NCBI RefSeq assembly: GCF_034321785.1
Contig: NZ_JAXLPB010000003.1
Span: 1-64,000 of the forward strand
Reading direction: 5' to 3'
Origin: Fulvimarina uroteuthidis
GTDB taxonomy: Bacteria; Pseudomonadota; Alphaproteobacteria; Rhizobiales; Rhizobiaceae
Length of the DNA stretch: 64,000 nt
The position numbers and the translations under genes are program-made. Each line of letters starts with the position of its first letter. Position 1 is the first letter of the stretch. Below, in pieces: positions 46,635 through 57,323 of the stretch. Under the pieces are notes generated by a model. That model was not told the DNA's origin and did no database searches. It worked only from the letters and a program-made list of their open reading frames with translations.

Positions 46635-46877
46635 ATGCGGATTATCTACGAGCCGGATGCTTTCAAGGCGCTTATGAAGATGCCTGCAAAGGACCGTGAT
46701 GCGATCGACGCTAAATTGGAGCGTTATGCTTTGACCGGGACCGGCGACGTGACCCGCATGGTTGGTACACCTGAATACCGTCTTCGCCATCGACATTGGC
46801 GAGCGATTTTCGTGATTGAAGACGACATGCTGGTGTTGCGCATTGCACATCGAAGCGTTGTCTATCGAAGAGGTTGA
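46635..46877 (+). CDS. RelE/ParE-type toxin
   Basis: An 80-residue small basic protein with the RelE/ParE fold pattern: a start MRIIYEPDAFKAL, then AIDAKLERYALTG, and the C-terminal strand motif YRLRHRHWRAIFVIED with conserved Arg/Tyr. Such toxins cleave ribosome-bound mRNA. It is followed four bases later by an HTH antitoxin gene, the order toxin-antitoxin of the HigBA or XRE-antitoxin type. Codon use is less GC-rich than its neighbours, suggesting acquisition. It lies antisense within the glycerol operon. Confidence 0.85.
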   Translation: MRIIYEPDAFKALMKMPAKDRDAIDAKLERYALTGTGDVTRMVGTPEYRLRHRHWRAIFVIEDDMLVLRIAHRSVVYRRG

Positions 46878-46880
46878 GCG

Positions 46881-47240
46881 ATGAACGAAGCTGTGACTTT
46901 GAACGGTGACGCCATGGTCGTCATGACCCGCGCCGAATATGACGCGATGATCGAGGATATCGGAGATAGCGCGATCGCAAGCTATGCGAGGTCGCAATCC
47001 GACGAACGTGCGCCGGGCATGAATGCGGAGTATGCGCGCGAGGTCTGGAACGGCACGCTCCATCCGCTCGCCGCGTGGCGCAAGTCGGTCGGCTGGACGC
47101 AGGCGGAGCTTGCGGCGAAGGCCGGCATTCGCGCCGCCAGCGTGTCCGATATCGAGGCCCGCAAGATCGATCCGCGCCTGTCGACGCTGAAGGCTTTGGC
47201 TGGCGCGTTGAAGCTCGGCATCGAGGATATTACGGACTGA
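46881..47240 (+). CDS. XRE-family HTH antitoxin
   Basis: A 119-residue antitoxin. The C-terminal helix-turn-helix reads KSVGWTQAELAAKAGIRAAS with SVSDIEARKIDPRLSTLKAL, a Cro/C1 type domain that should bind its own promoter. The N-terminal half (MVVMTRAEYDAMIEDIGD) resembles the Phd-like toxin-neutralising region. It starts three bases after the toxin's stop. Type II system by context. Confidence 0.85.
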   Translation: MNEAVTLNGDAMVVMTRAEYDAMIEDIGDSAIASYARSQSDERAPGMNAEYAREVWNGTLHPLAAWRKSVGWTQAELAAKAGIRAASVSDIEARKIDPRLSTLKALAGALKLGIEDITD

Positions 47241-47470
47241 ACGAGCAACGCTCCTGTTCCCGCGCGCATGTTCATGCGTCCACGCGCCGTCATCGTCGGA
47301 CCTGTCCCGAGGATCTGACCAAGCCCGCCCATGGGTGCGGTTCCGGCTCACCCATAGAAGTCGAGGAGCCCGTCGTGCTTCACCGATATCGGAAGCTCTG
47401 GACAGAATCGAGAACGAAGCCGACACCGCGACGGACGGCGCAGCAGTGCGGGCGAGACCGAACAGGCTCA

Positions 47471-49256
<1,786 letters not shown>

Positions 49257-49257
<1 letters not shown>

Positions 49258-50348
49258 CAGGCAGTCCCTCCCGAGCGGTCGACGAGCCGCGAATCGGCGT
49301 AGAGATTGAGGGCGTGTGGCGCGAAGGTAACGGCCGCCTGGGACGGAACCGAGGCCCCTTCCTCGATGATCGCGCTCAACGGGTGGTCTCCGAGCCGGGC
49401 GCGCACGATGCGCTCCGAGCCGATGTCTTCCACCTTGTCGATCGTCACCGGCATGGCGTTCGGGCCGCCGCGCTCGACGAGCGTGACGAATTCGGGACGA
49501 ATGCCGAGTTCGGTCTTGCCGGTGCGCTTGAAGCCGGCGCCGTTCGGCAGGGCGATCCGCTCGCCCGAGACGATCGCATCCGATCCGTCGACGGTGCAGG
49601 GCAGGACGTTCATGCCCGGCGAGCCGATGAAATAGCCCACGAAGGTGTGCTGGGGCCGCTCGAACAGCTCCTCCGGCGTTCCGATCTGGACGACCTCGCC
49701 ATCATACATGACGACCACCTTGTCGGCGAAGGTCAGCGCTTCGGTCTGGTCGTGGGTCACGTACACCATGGTCATCGCGAACTCGCGGTGAAGCTGCTTC
49801 AGCTCGGAGCGAAGCTGCCATTTCATATGCGGATCGATGACCGTCAGCGGCTCGTCAAAGAGGATCGCGTTGACGTCCGAGCGCACGAGGCCGCGCCCGA
49901 GCGAGATCTTCTGCTTCTCGTCCGCCGTAAGGCCACGCGCCTTCCGGTTGGCCTTCTCCTCGAGCCCGATCCGGGCGAGCATGTCGGCGACCCGGCGCTT
50001 GACCTCCCCGGCGGGAACCTTCCGGTTCTTGAGCGGGAAGGCGAGATTCTCGGCCACCGTCATCGTGTCGTAGATCACCGGGAACTGGAACACCTGCGCG
50101 ATGTTGCGCTGCTCCGGCGTCAGCATCGTCACGTCGGTCCGATCGAAGTAGAGGTGGCCCTCCGACGGCGTCAGAAGCCCGGAAATGATGTTGAGAAGCG
50201 TCGTCTTTCCGCAGCCGGACGGGCCGAGCAGCGCGTAGGCGCCGCCGTCCTCGAAGACATGGTCGATCTCGCGCAGCGCGTAGGTGCCGGCCTTCGCAAG
50301 CTCGGCGCTGTAGGCGTGGCGGATATGGTCGAGGCGAATGCGTGCCAT
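49257..50348 (-). CDS. glpT: glycerol ABC transporter ATP-binding protein
   Basis: A 363-residue ATPase of the MalK/UgpC class. Walker A is GPSGCGKTTLLN, Walker B ILFDEPLTVIDPH, and the switch histidine is in YVTHDQTEAL. The signature motif is degenerate: LTADEKQKISLGR instead of LSGGQQQR. A C-terminal regulatory OB domain follows. Rhizobial glycerol importers use two unlike ATPases, GlpS and GlpT, and this is the degenerate partner. AGGAAC precedes the ATG. Confidence 0.93.
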
Positions 50349-50356
50349 GAATGTTC

Positions 50357-51442
50357 CTATGCCGCCATGTCGGATCGAGCCGGCGCGGTTGCGCGGCCAT
50401 CTTGCGAAAAGACGAGGATCTTCGCCGGATCGAACGAAAGACGGATCATCTCGCCGGGTTCGACCCGGTGAATGCCGTGCACGAGTGCGACGATGCGGTT
50501 CTCACCGCGATCGGCGTGGATGAAGCTTTGGGAGCCGGTCACTTCCGACAGCGCGATGCGGGCGTCGAGGCTGGCCATGCCGCCCTCGGCCGGCTTCAGG
50601 GACAGGTGATGGGGCCGGATGCCGATCTGGTAGGCGCCGTCGGCGAGCGAACGCTGGGAACCGGCGGCCGCGAAGGCGAGGCCATCCCGGCCCTTGAAAC
50701 CGTCACCGCGCTTTTCCACCGGCAGGACGTTGAGCGGCGGGTCGGAAAAGGTTCGAGCTGTGATGAGATCGTGCGGGCGGCGGTAGATTTCGGTGGTGTC
50801 GTCGAACTGTGTGATGCGGCCGTTGGAGACGGTCGCCGTCTTGCCGCCCAGAAGCAGCGCCTCGTGCGGCTCGGTCGTCGCATAGACGAAGATGGCGCCG
50901 GTCTCGGCGAAGATCCGCGGCAGTTCCTCGCGCAGTTCCTCGCGCAGCTTGTAGTCGAGATTGGCCAGAGGCTCGTCGAGAAGAACGAGTTCCGCGTCCT
51001 TGACGATGGCGCGGGCGAGCGCCGTGCGCTGCTGCTGGCCGCCGGACAGGTTGAGCGGCGTGCGGTCGAGAAAGTCCGAAAGCTTCATCAGCTTGGCGGC
51101 CTTCCTCACCTTGGCGTCGATCACATCCTTCGGCTGCTTCTGGATGCGCAGCGGCGAGGCGATGTTCTCGTAGACGGTGAGGGCGGGATAGTTGATGAAT
51201 TGCTGGTACACCATCGCGACGTTGCGCCGGCGCACCGGCACCCCGGTCACGTCCTTGCCGTCCATGATGATCTTGCCCGAGGTCGGTTCGTCGAGCCCGG
51301 CCATCAGGCGCATCAGGCTGGTCTTGCCGGCAAGGGTCGGGCCGAGCAGCACGTTCAGGCTGCCACGGGTCATCGCGATCGACACGTCGATAATGTGCTT
51401 GTCGCCGCCAACAGCCTTGCTGACGTTCTTCAGTTCCAGCAA
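50357..51442 (-). CDS. glpS: glycerol ABC transporter ATP-binding protein
   Basis: A 361-residue ATPase. Walker A is GPTLAGKTSLMRL, Walker B VLLDEPLANLDYK, and the signature LSGGQQQRTALAR is intact. The usual switch histidine position reads YATTEPHEALLLG. It pairs with GlpT. Translation seems to start at a TTG (51442) with a perfect GGGAGG upstream; the usual ATG is missing. The gene follows glpD by 25 bases. Confidence 0.93.
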   Translation of the reverse strand: MLELKNVSKAVGGDKHIIDVSIAMTRGSLNVLLGPTLAGKTSLMRLMAGLDEPTSGKIIMDGKDVTGVPVRRRNVAMVYQQFINYPALTVYENIASPLRIQKQPKDVIDAKVRKAAKLMKLSDFLDRTPLNLSGGQQQRTALARAIVKDAELVLLDEPLANLDYKLREELREELPRIFAETGAIFVYATTEPHEALLLGGKTATVSNGRITQFDDTTEIYRRPHDLITARTFSDPPLNVLPVEKRGDGFKGRDGLAFAAAGSQRSLADGAYQIGIRPHHLSLKPAEGGMASLDARIALSEVTGSQSFIHADRGENRIVALVHGIHRVEPGEMIRLSFDPAKILVFSQDGRATAPARSDMAA

Positions 51443-51467
51443 TGTTTCTCCTCCCAGAGCGCGTGTC

Positions 51468-52967
51468 TCAGGCCGCCGCCGTCATGCTTTCGGTTTTGTG
51501 GCTGACATGGTCCTCGACCGCGCGCGTCTCCTCCTCCGAGAAGCGCAGGCCAAGCTTGGAGCGCCGCCATAACACGTCTTCTGCGGAGCGCGCCCATTCG
51601 CGGTCGATCATCCAGTCGATTTCGGCGGCGAACAAGCCATGCCCGAAATTTTCACCCATCTTTCCGGCTTTCGCGAAATGCTTGGCATCCGTGCCGTAGG
51701 AGCGGACGAGCCGGCGAACTGTCTTCTCGTCGAGTTCGGGGGCCGACGCGCGCAGCTCGGCCTCGAGCGCCGCCACCCCGTCCACCGGGAAATCGCCGCC
51801 GGGCAGCGGCTTTTCGTCCGTCCAGGCCTGTCCCTTCGCGCCGATTCTGGCCTCGATCATCTCGACGACCTCCTCGGACAAGACCCTGTACGTCGTGATC
51901 TTGCCGCCGAAGCCGTTGACGAGAGGAGCCTCGTCCGGATTGCCCTCGAGCGTCAGAACGTAGTCGCGGGTCGTCTCCTGCGCCTTCGAGGCGCCGTCGT
52001 CGAACAGGGGGCGAACGCCGGAATAGGTCCAGACGATATCGTCCCTGGTCAGCGTCGTCTTCAGATATTCGCTGGCGGCGGCCAGGAGATAGTCGGTCTC
52101 GCTCTCGGTGATCTTCACATCGGCCGGATCGCCGTCATAGTCCTGGTCCGTGGTGCCGACCAGGGTGAAATCGTCCTCGTAGGGGATCGTGAAGATGATC
52201 CGCCCGTCGGCGTTCTGGAAGATGTAGGCCCGGTCGTGGTCGTAGAGTTTGCGCGTGACGAGATGCGAGCCCTGCACGAGACGGATGTGGTTCGCCTCGT
52301 TGCGGCCCATCGTGCCGCGAATGATCTCGTCGACCCAGGGACCGCCCATGTTGACGAGGCTGCGGGCCGTCACCGTCCTGCGGGTCCCGGCGTCGCGATC
52401 TTCGAGGGTCACGTGCCAGACGCCGTTCTCGCGGCGCGCCTCGGTCACCTTGGTGCGCACCATGATGTCGGCGCCGCGGCCGCTGGCGTCGCGGGCGTTC
52501 AGCACGACAAGCCGTGCATCGTCGACCCGCGCGTCGGAATATTCGAAGCCCTTGGAGAAATCGTCCTTCAGCGGCGCCCCGAGCGGGCCCGACGACAGGT
52601 CGAGACTGACCGTCTTCTTGAGCTTCTTGCGCCCGCCGATATGGTCGTAGAGGAACAGTCCGATCCGCAGGATGAAGGCGGGGCGCAGGCCCTTGTGATG
52701 GGGCAGGATGAAGCGGAGCGGGCGGATGATGTGCGGCGCGATGGCCCAAAGCGTCTCGCGCTCCTTCAGGGCATGCCGCACCAGGTTGAACTCGTAATGT
52801 TCCAGATAGCGCAGGCCGCCATGGATCAGCTTGGTCGACCAGGAAGAGGTGCCGGATGCGAGGTCGTTCATTTCGGCAAGGCCGACCGAATAGCCGCGGC
52901 CTGCGGCATCGCGCGCAATTCCGCAGCCATTGATGCCGCCACCGACGATGAAGACGTCGTAATCCAA
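51468..52967 (-). CDS. glpD: aerobic glycerol-3-phosphate dehydrogenase
   Basis: A 499-residue FAD enzyme at the inner membrane that oxidises glycerol 3-phosphate to dihydroxyacetone phosphate and feeds electrons to quinone. The FAD motif is VFIVGGGINGCGIARDAAGRG (start), with SSWSTKLIHGGLRYLEHYEF and YSGVRPLFDDG following. No ATG lies near the domain; a TTG at 52967, preceded by GGGAGG, gives family length. It is the first gene after glpR in the operon. Confidence 0.95.
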   Translation of the reverse strand: MDYDVFIVGGGINGCGIARDAAGRGYSVGLAEMNDLASGTSSWSTKLIHGGLRYLEHYEFNLVRHALKERETLWAIAPHIIRPLRFILPHHKGLRPAFILRIGLFLYDHIGGRKKLKKTVSLDLSSGPLGAPLKDDFSKGFEYSDARVDDARLVVLNARDASGRGADIMVRTKVTEARRENGVWHVTLEDRDAGTRRTVTARSLVNMGGPWVDEIIRGTMGRNEANHIRLVQGSHLVTRKLYDHDRAYIFQNADGRIIFTIPYEDDFTLVGTTDQDYDGDPADVKITESETDYLLAAASEYLKTTLTRDDIVWTYSGVRPLFDDGASKAQETTRDYVLTLEGNPDEAPLVNGFGGKITTYRVLSEEVVEMIEARIGAKGQAWTDEKPLPGGDFPVDGVAALEAELRASAPELDEKTVRRLVRSYGTDAKHFAKAGKMGENFGHGLFAAEIDWMIDREWARSAEDVLWRRSKLGLRFSEEETRAVEDHVSHKTESMTAAA

Positions 52968-53115
52968 GAGGGCCTCCCAACCACATCGAAACCGGACGCG
53001 AAAGCGAAGACCTCGTCCCGCCGGCATTCCGCACACGCACCCCCGGTAAGGCGGGGCACCGAAGCACCCTGACGCTTGAAGCGCCATCGATCCCTGCCTG
53101 GTGCGGTAATCCGAA

Positions 53116-53150
53116 GGTTAAAGCGAAAGCAAAACGAAGGTCAAGCGAAA
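53116..53150 (-). promoter_or_regulatory. GlpR-like operator repeats ahead of glpD
   Basis: On the plus strand a run of AAGCGAAAGC, AAAACGAAGG and TCAAGCGAAA at 53121-53150 repeats the unit GCGAAA about every 10 bases. The same unit recurs before glpR. DeoR-family repressors often bind direct repeats of TTTCG, the complement of CGAAA. Likely GlpR sites for the glpD promoter, between glpR and glpD. Confidence 0.55.
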
Positions 53151-53154
53151 TTTC

Positions 53155-53943
53155 CTATTCCGCCACCAAAGGCATGAGGTGCGGCACCGCGCCGGTCTCG
53201 ATCAGGCGCGTCTCGCCGATTTCGCAGGCGCGCCTCACCGGATCGGTCGCAGAATCGGTCACGAAGACGTCGACCTGCGACAGGTGGCCGATTCGCACCG
53301 GCGCCGATCGATCGAACTTCGACGCGTCTGCGCCCAGAATGACGTTGCGGGAATTTTCCATGATCGCCTGCGTCACCCGGACCTCGCGATAGTCGTAGTC
53401 GAGAAGCGAGCCGTCCGGGTCGATCGCGGACGCGCCGATCACCGCATAATCCACCTTGAACTGGCGGATGAAGTCCACCGCGGTCTCGCCGACCACACCG
53501 CCGTCGGAGCGCCGTACGACGCCGCCGGCAATCACCACCTCGATCTCGGGATAGGGGCGCATCAGGCTTGCGACATTGATGTTGTTGGTGATCACCATCA
53601 GGTCGTTTCGATGCAGGAGAGCCTGTGCGACCGCCTCGGTGGTCGTGCCGATATTGACGAAAAGCGATGCATGGTCGGGAATGAGATCGGCGATGGCCCG
53701 TCCGATCGCGGCCTTTTCGTCGGAGGCGATCAGCCGTCTGGCGTCGTAGCCGACATTCTCGATCGAGGAGGACAGCACCGCGCCGCCGTGGACCCGGGCC
53801 AGCAGCCGCTGGGTGCAGAGCTCGTTCAGATCTTTCCGGATCGTCTGGACGGAAACCTCGTAGCGCGCCGCTAGTTCCTCGACCGTCACGCGGCCTGCGC
53901 GCTTGGCGCTTTCCAATATTTCGGTCTGGCGCTCCGACAGCAT
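53155..53943 (-). CDS. glpR: DeoR-family glycerol operon repressor
   Basis: A 262-residue repressor that releases DNA when glycerol 3-phosphate binds. The helix-turn-helix is VTVEELAARYEVSVQTIRKD, followed by a sugar-phosphate domain with NIGTTTEAVAQAL and VGETAVDFIRQF. It is the first gene of the glp cluster. GGAGGA lies upstream of the ATG at 53943. Repeats of GCGAAA precede it. Confidence 0.93.
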   Translation of the reverse strand: MLSERQTEILESAKRAGRVTVEELAARYEVSVQTIRKDLNELCTQRLLARVHGGAVLSSSIENVGYDARRLIASDEKAAIGRAIADLIPDHASLFVNIGTTTEAVAQALLHRNDLMVITNNINVASLMRPYPEIEVVIAGGVVRRSDGGVVGETAVDFIRQFKVDYAVIGASAIDPDGSLLDYDYREVRVTQAIMENSRNVILGADASKFDRSAPVRIGHLSQVDVFVTDSATDPVRRACEIGETRLIETGAVPHLMPLVAE

Positions 53944-53972
53944 GTAATGGTTCTCCTCCGCTTTCGAATTTG

Positions 53973-53992
53973 GCGAAAGCGAAAGCGAAAGG
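53973..53992 (-). promoter_or_regulatory. GlpR-like operator repeats ahead of glpR
   Basis: GCGAAAGCGAAAGCGAAAGG is three tandem copies of the six-base unit GCGAAA with a trailing G. It lies 30 bases before the glpR start. It shares its unit with the block before glpD, which argues for autoregulation by GlpR. In the reverse reading it is TTTCGC repeats, as in many DeoR sites. Confidence 0.55.
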
Positions 53993-54051
53993 CAATCGGT
54001 TCCGGCGCCAAATCGCGTTCGGTCCACCGGTTCGGCATGGGGAACGAACGG

Positions 54052-54792
54052 CTACAGAACGCCGGGGAACCGCGTATCGATCGCCTTCACCTGAGCTTCG
54101 CGCCAGTCCGCGCTGCGGTCCTTTCGCGGTGTCTCGATCTCGATGATGCCGCGCACCGTCGCGGGACGCTCGGTGAGAAAGACGATCCGATCGGACAGTT
54201 GCACCGCCTCGCGCAGATTGTGGGTGACCATCAGCGCCGTCGTGCGCCTTGCCGACCAGACCGTGATCAGGAGCTGGCGCAGGCGTGTCGCCGTCATCTC
54301 GTCGAGCGACACGAAGGGTTCGTCGAGAAGCAGGAGGCTCGGCCGGATCGCGAAGGCGCGGGCCAGCGCGACCCGGCGCGCAAGGCCCAGCGACAGCTCG
54401 GTCGGGAACCGCTGGCGCATCTGCGACAGGCCGACGATCTCGAAAAGGTCATCGAGGTTCTCGTTTTCCATGCCGGCGGGCAAGGCGAGGCGAACGTTCT
54501 GATCCACCGTCCGCCACGGCAGGAGCCGTGGTTCCTGGAACACGACGGCGATGCGCCCGTCCGGATCGGGGCGGGAGACGGAGCCCGCATAGGCCGCGTC
54601 GAGGCCGAGAACGATCCTGAGGGTCGTCGTCTTGCCGCAGCCCGATGGCCCGATCAGCGTGGTGAAGGAGCCCGCCGGCGCCTCGAAGGCGATGCGTTCG
54701 ATCGCATGCGTGTGGGAGCCGTCGGCGCCGCGAAAGACCTTTCGGGTGATGTCCACCTCGAGCGGCCCGGTGCCCGTCGATGCAGCCGTCAT
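54052..54792 (-). CDS. ABC transporter ATP-binding protein (SsuB/TauB/ThiZ-like)
   Basis: A 246-residue ATPase. Walker A is GPSGCGKTTTLRI, Walker B LLLLDEPFVSLDE, switch histidine in MVTHNLREAV. The signature is atypical, ELSLGLARRVALAR, lacking the canonical LSGGQ. It is last in a three-gene importer; its start overlaps the permease stop (ATGA). Substrate unknown. Confidence 0.88.
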   Translation of the reverse strand: MTAASTGTGPLEVDITRKVFRGADGSHTHAIERIAFEAPAGSFTTLIGPSGCGKTTTLRIVLGLDAAYAGSVSRPDPDGRIAVVFQEPRLLPWRTVDQNVRLALPAGMENENLDDLFEIVGLSQMRQRFPTELSLGLARRVALARAFAIRPSLLLLDEPFVSLDEMTATRLRQLLITVWSARRTTALMVTHNLREAVQLSDRIVFLTERPATVRGIIEIETPRKDRSADWREAQVKAIDTRFPGVL

Positions 54793-55598
54793 GCGGAGGT
54801 CCGCCAGCGCGTCGCGCGCCCTTCGAGCGGCTGGACGACGACCAGTTCGATCACCAGCATGACGGCGACGAAGGCGAGCGTGTAGGCGAGAATGCCGGCC
54901 ACGTCGAACAGTTGGAAATACAGATTGATCTGGAAACCGACGCCGTTCGAGCGACCGAGAAGCTCGACGACGAGGGCGATCTTCCAGATCAGCGCGAGGC
55001 CGGAGCGCGAGGATGCGGCGAAATAGGGCTGGAGCTGGGGCAGGATGATGTGGCGCAGGTGCTTGACGGGCCCGAAGCGATACACGGCGGCCATTTCGGT
55101 GAGCTGCCGGTCGAGCGAGCGGGCGCCCTCGCGCATGGTGACGACGACGTTGGGGATCTTGTTCACCGCGATCGCGCCGATCGCCGCGACCTCGTTGAGG
55201 CCGAACCAGATATAGGCGAGGACGATGACGACGAGCGCCGGAATGTTGAGGAAGAGGATCAGCCAGGGATCGAAGAAGCGGTTCGCGCTCGCGCTGACGC
55301 CGAGCCCGATGCCGATCGCCGATCCGATCAGCATGGCGGCGGCGAAGGCGAAGAACACCCGCATCAGCGTCATGCCGAGATGGAAGAACAATTCGCCCGT
55401 CGCGGCGTCGCGCCAGAACGCGTCGAAGACGGCGACCGGTGTCGGCAGGACGCGGCTGTCGGCGACCGCCGCCGCGACCCACCAGACGACGAGCAGGCCG
55501 AGCAGCGACACGGCCGTGACGGCCATCGGCGTCAGGCGGCGGTTCGAGACCTGGATAGGGCGGCCCTCGTCGCTCGCAGCGCCCCCGTCAACGGCCAT
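54789..55598 (-). CDS. ABC transporter permease (SsuC-like)
   Basis: A 269-residue inner-membrane permease with about six segments and the coupling loop REGARSLDRQLTEMAAVY. It is of the SsuC/TauC/ThiX type. It overlaps the upstream binding-protein gene by 11 bases and the downstream ATPase by four. Confidence 0.88.
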   Translation of the reverse strand: MAVDGGAASDEGRPIQVSNRRLTPMAVTAVSLLGLLVVWWVAAAVADSRVLPTPVAVFDAFWRDAATGELFFHLGMTLMRVFFAFAAAMLIGSAIGIGLGVSASANRFFDPWLILFLNIPALVVIVLAYIWFGLNEVAAIGAIAVNKIPNVVVTMREGARSLDRQLTEMAAVYRFGPVKHLRHIILPQLQPYFAASSRSGLALIWKIALVVELLGRSNGVGFQINLYFQLFDVAGILAYTLAFVAVMLVIELVVVQPLEGRATRWRTSA

Positions 55599-56586
55599 CG
55601 CCGAGGCCGCTGTAATAGGTGCCGTCGACCAGGCGATCGCTCGGCCCGACGAGTGTCTCGCCGCCGATCTCGTGGAGCAGCGCGTAGAGCTTTTCCGTAT
55701 CCTTCACTTCGTCCGCTATGCTTCGCGCCGGAATGCCTTCGCGGTAGCGGGCGATCAGCGTGGCGTAGGCGGCGTCGGTCTCGGCCTGCATCATGGGTCT
55801 CAGCGAAACCCATATGTCGTCCGAGGTGGCGAGAAGGTCCTTGGTCGCAAGATCGGCCGCCAGAAATCCCTCGACGGCGTCCGGATGCGCTTCGGCGAAA
55901 CTGTCGCGAAACACCCATCCGATGGACGCGACGGGGCGGTCCGTCCCCATGGCGATGGCCGCATCCGTGCCGGAGATCAGCGTCCTGAACCCGTCCGCCT
56001 CGAGCCGGGCGGCGTAGTGCCAGAAGTTGAGGACGCCATCGAGTTCGCCGGACCTTGCCTTTTCGGCCAGCAGCGGCGGCGCACCGTAGGCGATCTCGTT
56101 CCGGCTCGCCAGATCGATGCCGTGATCCTTCTGCGCCAGCGCCTGGATCACGAGCCAGTTCTTGTCGAGCGGACCGCCGGCGACGCCGATCGTCTTGCCT
56201 TCCAGATCGCCGAGCGTCTCGATCTCGCTGTCGTCGGGGACCATCAGCGAGCCGACGGAGGTCGAATAGGGGACGAAGGTATAATCGGCGCGGGTCGCGC
56301 GCTGGCGCGACACCCAGAGCCAGTCGGAGACGATCATGTCGACCGCGCCGGACTGCAGTGCGACATTGGACGCAGCTTCCCCGGCAAAGGGCACGATCTG
56401 GACGTCGACGCCGTTCGCCGCGTCGAGACCCTCGCGGACCATCGCATCGAGTTCCCAGTTGACGGTGCCGTATTTGAGGACGCCGACCCGCACGGGTTCC
56501 AGTGCGCCGTCCGCATCCTGCGCATGGCCTGGTGCCGCGCAAAGCAGCGCGCCGGCGAAGGCCAGACCCATGACGAGGTGCTTCAT
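55588..56586 (-). CDS. NMT1/SsuA-type ABC transporter binding protein
   Basis: A 332-residue exported protein with a signal peptide (about 1-22, cut after APGHAQ). The mature domain shows VRVGVLKYGTVNWELDAMV, an SDWLWVSRQRATRADY loop and IGVAGGPLDKNWLVIQALA, family blocks of NMT1-like receptors for sulfonates, pyrimidines or aromatics. No TPP riboswitch or thiamine gene is near, so a thiamine precursor is not favoured. First gene of the importer cluster. Confidence 0.85.
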   Translation of the reverse strand: MKHLVMGLAFAGALLCAAPGHAQDADGALEPVRVGVLKYGTVNWELDAMVREGLDAANGVDVQIVPFAGEAASNVALQSGAVDMIVSDWLWVSRQRATRADYTFVPYSTSVGSLMVPDDSEIETLGDLEGKTIGVAGGPLDKNWLVIQALAQKDHGIDLASRNEIAYGAPPLLAEKARSGELDGVLNFWHYAARLEADGFRTLISGTDAAIAMGTDRPVASIGWVFRDSFAEAHPDAVEGFLAADLATKDLLATSDDIWVSLRPMMQAETDAAYATLIARYREGIPARSIADEVKDTEKLYALLHEIGGETLVGPSDRLVDGTYYSGLGDGR

Positions 56587-56732
56587 ATCGCCGATCCTCC
56601 CGAAATCGTCGAAACTCCCAATATGCTCAAAACCCTACAGGATTGTCGCCAGTGCCGTCATGGGCGCGCTTCGCCGCGCATCGAAAACGGGACTTTTTCC
56701 CGGCTTCGCGGATCGGGCCCTCAGAGCCCGGA

Positions 56733-57323
56733 TCAGCTTCGTGCCTCGATCGCCTCGGCAATGGCATCGGCGGTCTTCAGGAGCCGTATGATCACGGGAA
56801 CGGCCAGCGCGATCATCGAGCGCTCGCGGCCCCGTGCCGCCCGGGCTTCCTTCACGTCCTCGACGACCTGTGCGACGAGCGGGATGAACCGAAGGGTCAG
56901 CGAGATGGCAAGGCTCACCTTCTCGACATGGACGCCGAATCGCTCGAACGGGCGCAGCGCGGTCTCGAGGGCGGCGACGAGATCGCTGGTGCGCGTCGTC
57001 AGCGTCACGAGACCGGCCGACAGGATCAGTGCCGAAAACCGCAAGGCAAGAAGCGCTGCGGCCTCGAGGCTGACGAGCCAGACCTGCGCGGCGAACAGAA
57101 ACGCGAGAAAGAGAAGCATCGCTCTGATCTGTCGATAGGCGATGCGCCACGGGAACCCGGCGACCTTATAGCCGATGAGCGCCACGGCGAGACCGACAGC
57201 GGCAAGCACAACGGATGGGAGCGACAGAAGCACGGTCCCGAAACCGATGAGCGCGAGAAGCTTTTGCCCCGCCCCGGCCCGGTGAAGCGGGCTCGTCCCC
57301 GCCAGATAAAGTCCGGAGATCAC
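56733..57323 (-). CDS. bioN: biotin ECF transporter transmembrane subunit (EcfT)
   Basis: A 196-residue inner-membrane protein with about four or five membrane segments. The family motifs ALRF and the two Ala-Arg-Gly-type coupling motifs (EARAARG) are present. It links BioM and BioY. Translation starts at a GTG (57323) that overlaps the bioM stop by four bases (GTGA). Third gene of bioY-bioM-bioN. Confidence 0.9.
   Translation of the reverse strand: MISGLYLAGTSPLHRAGAGQKLLALIGFGTVLLSLPSVVLAAVGLAVALIGYKVAGFPWRIAYRQIRAMLLFLAFLFAAQVWLVSLEAAALLALRFSALILSAGLVTLTTRTSDLVAALETALRPFERFGVHVEKVSLAISLTLRFIPLVAQVVEDVKEARAARGRERSMIALAVPVIIRLLKTADAIAEAIEARS

Noticed and set aside
54052..56586. Reading the importer as ThiXYZ for thiamine precursors
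   Set aside because: The binding protein is of the NMT1 type, but no TPP riboswitch (CTGAGA and GAACCTGATC blocks) is found in 56587-56732 and no thi gene is near.
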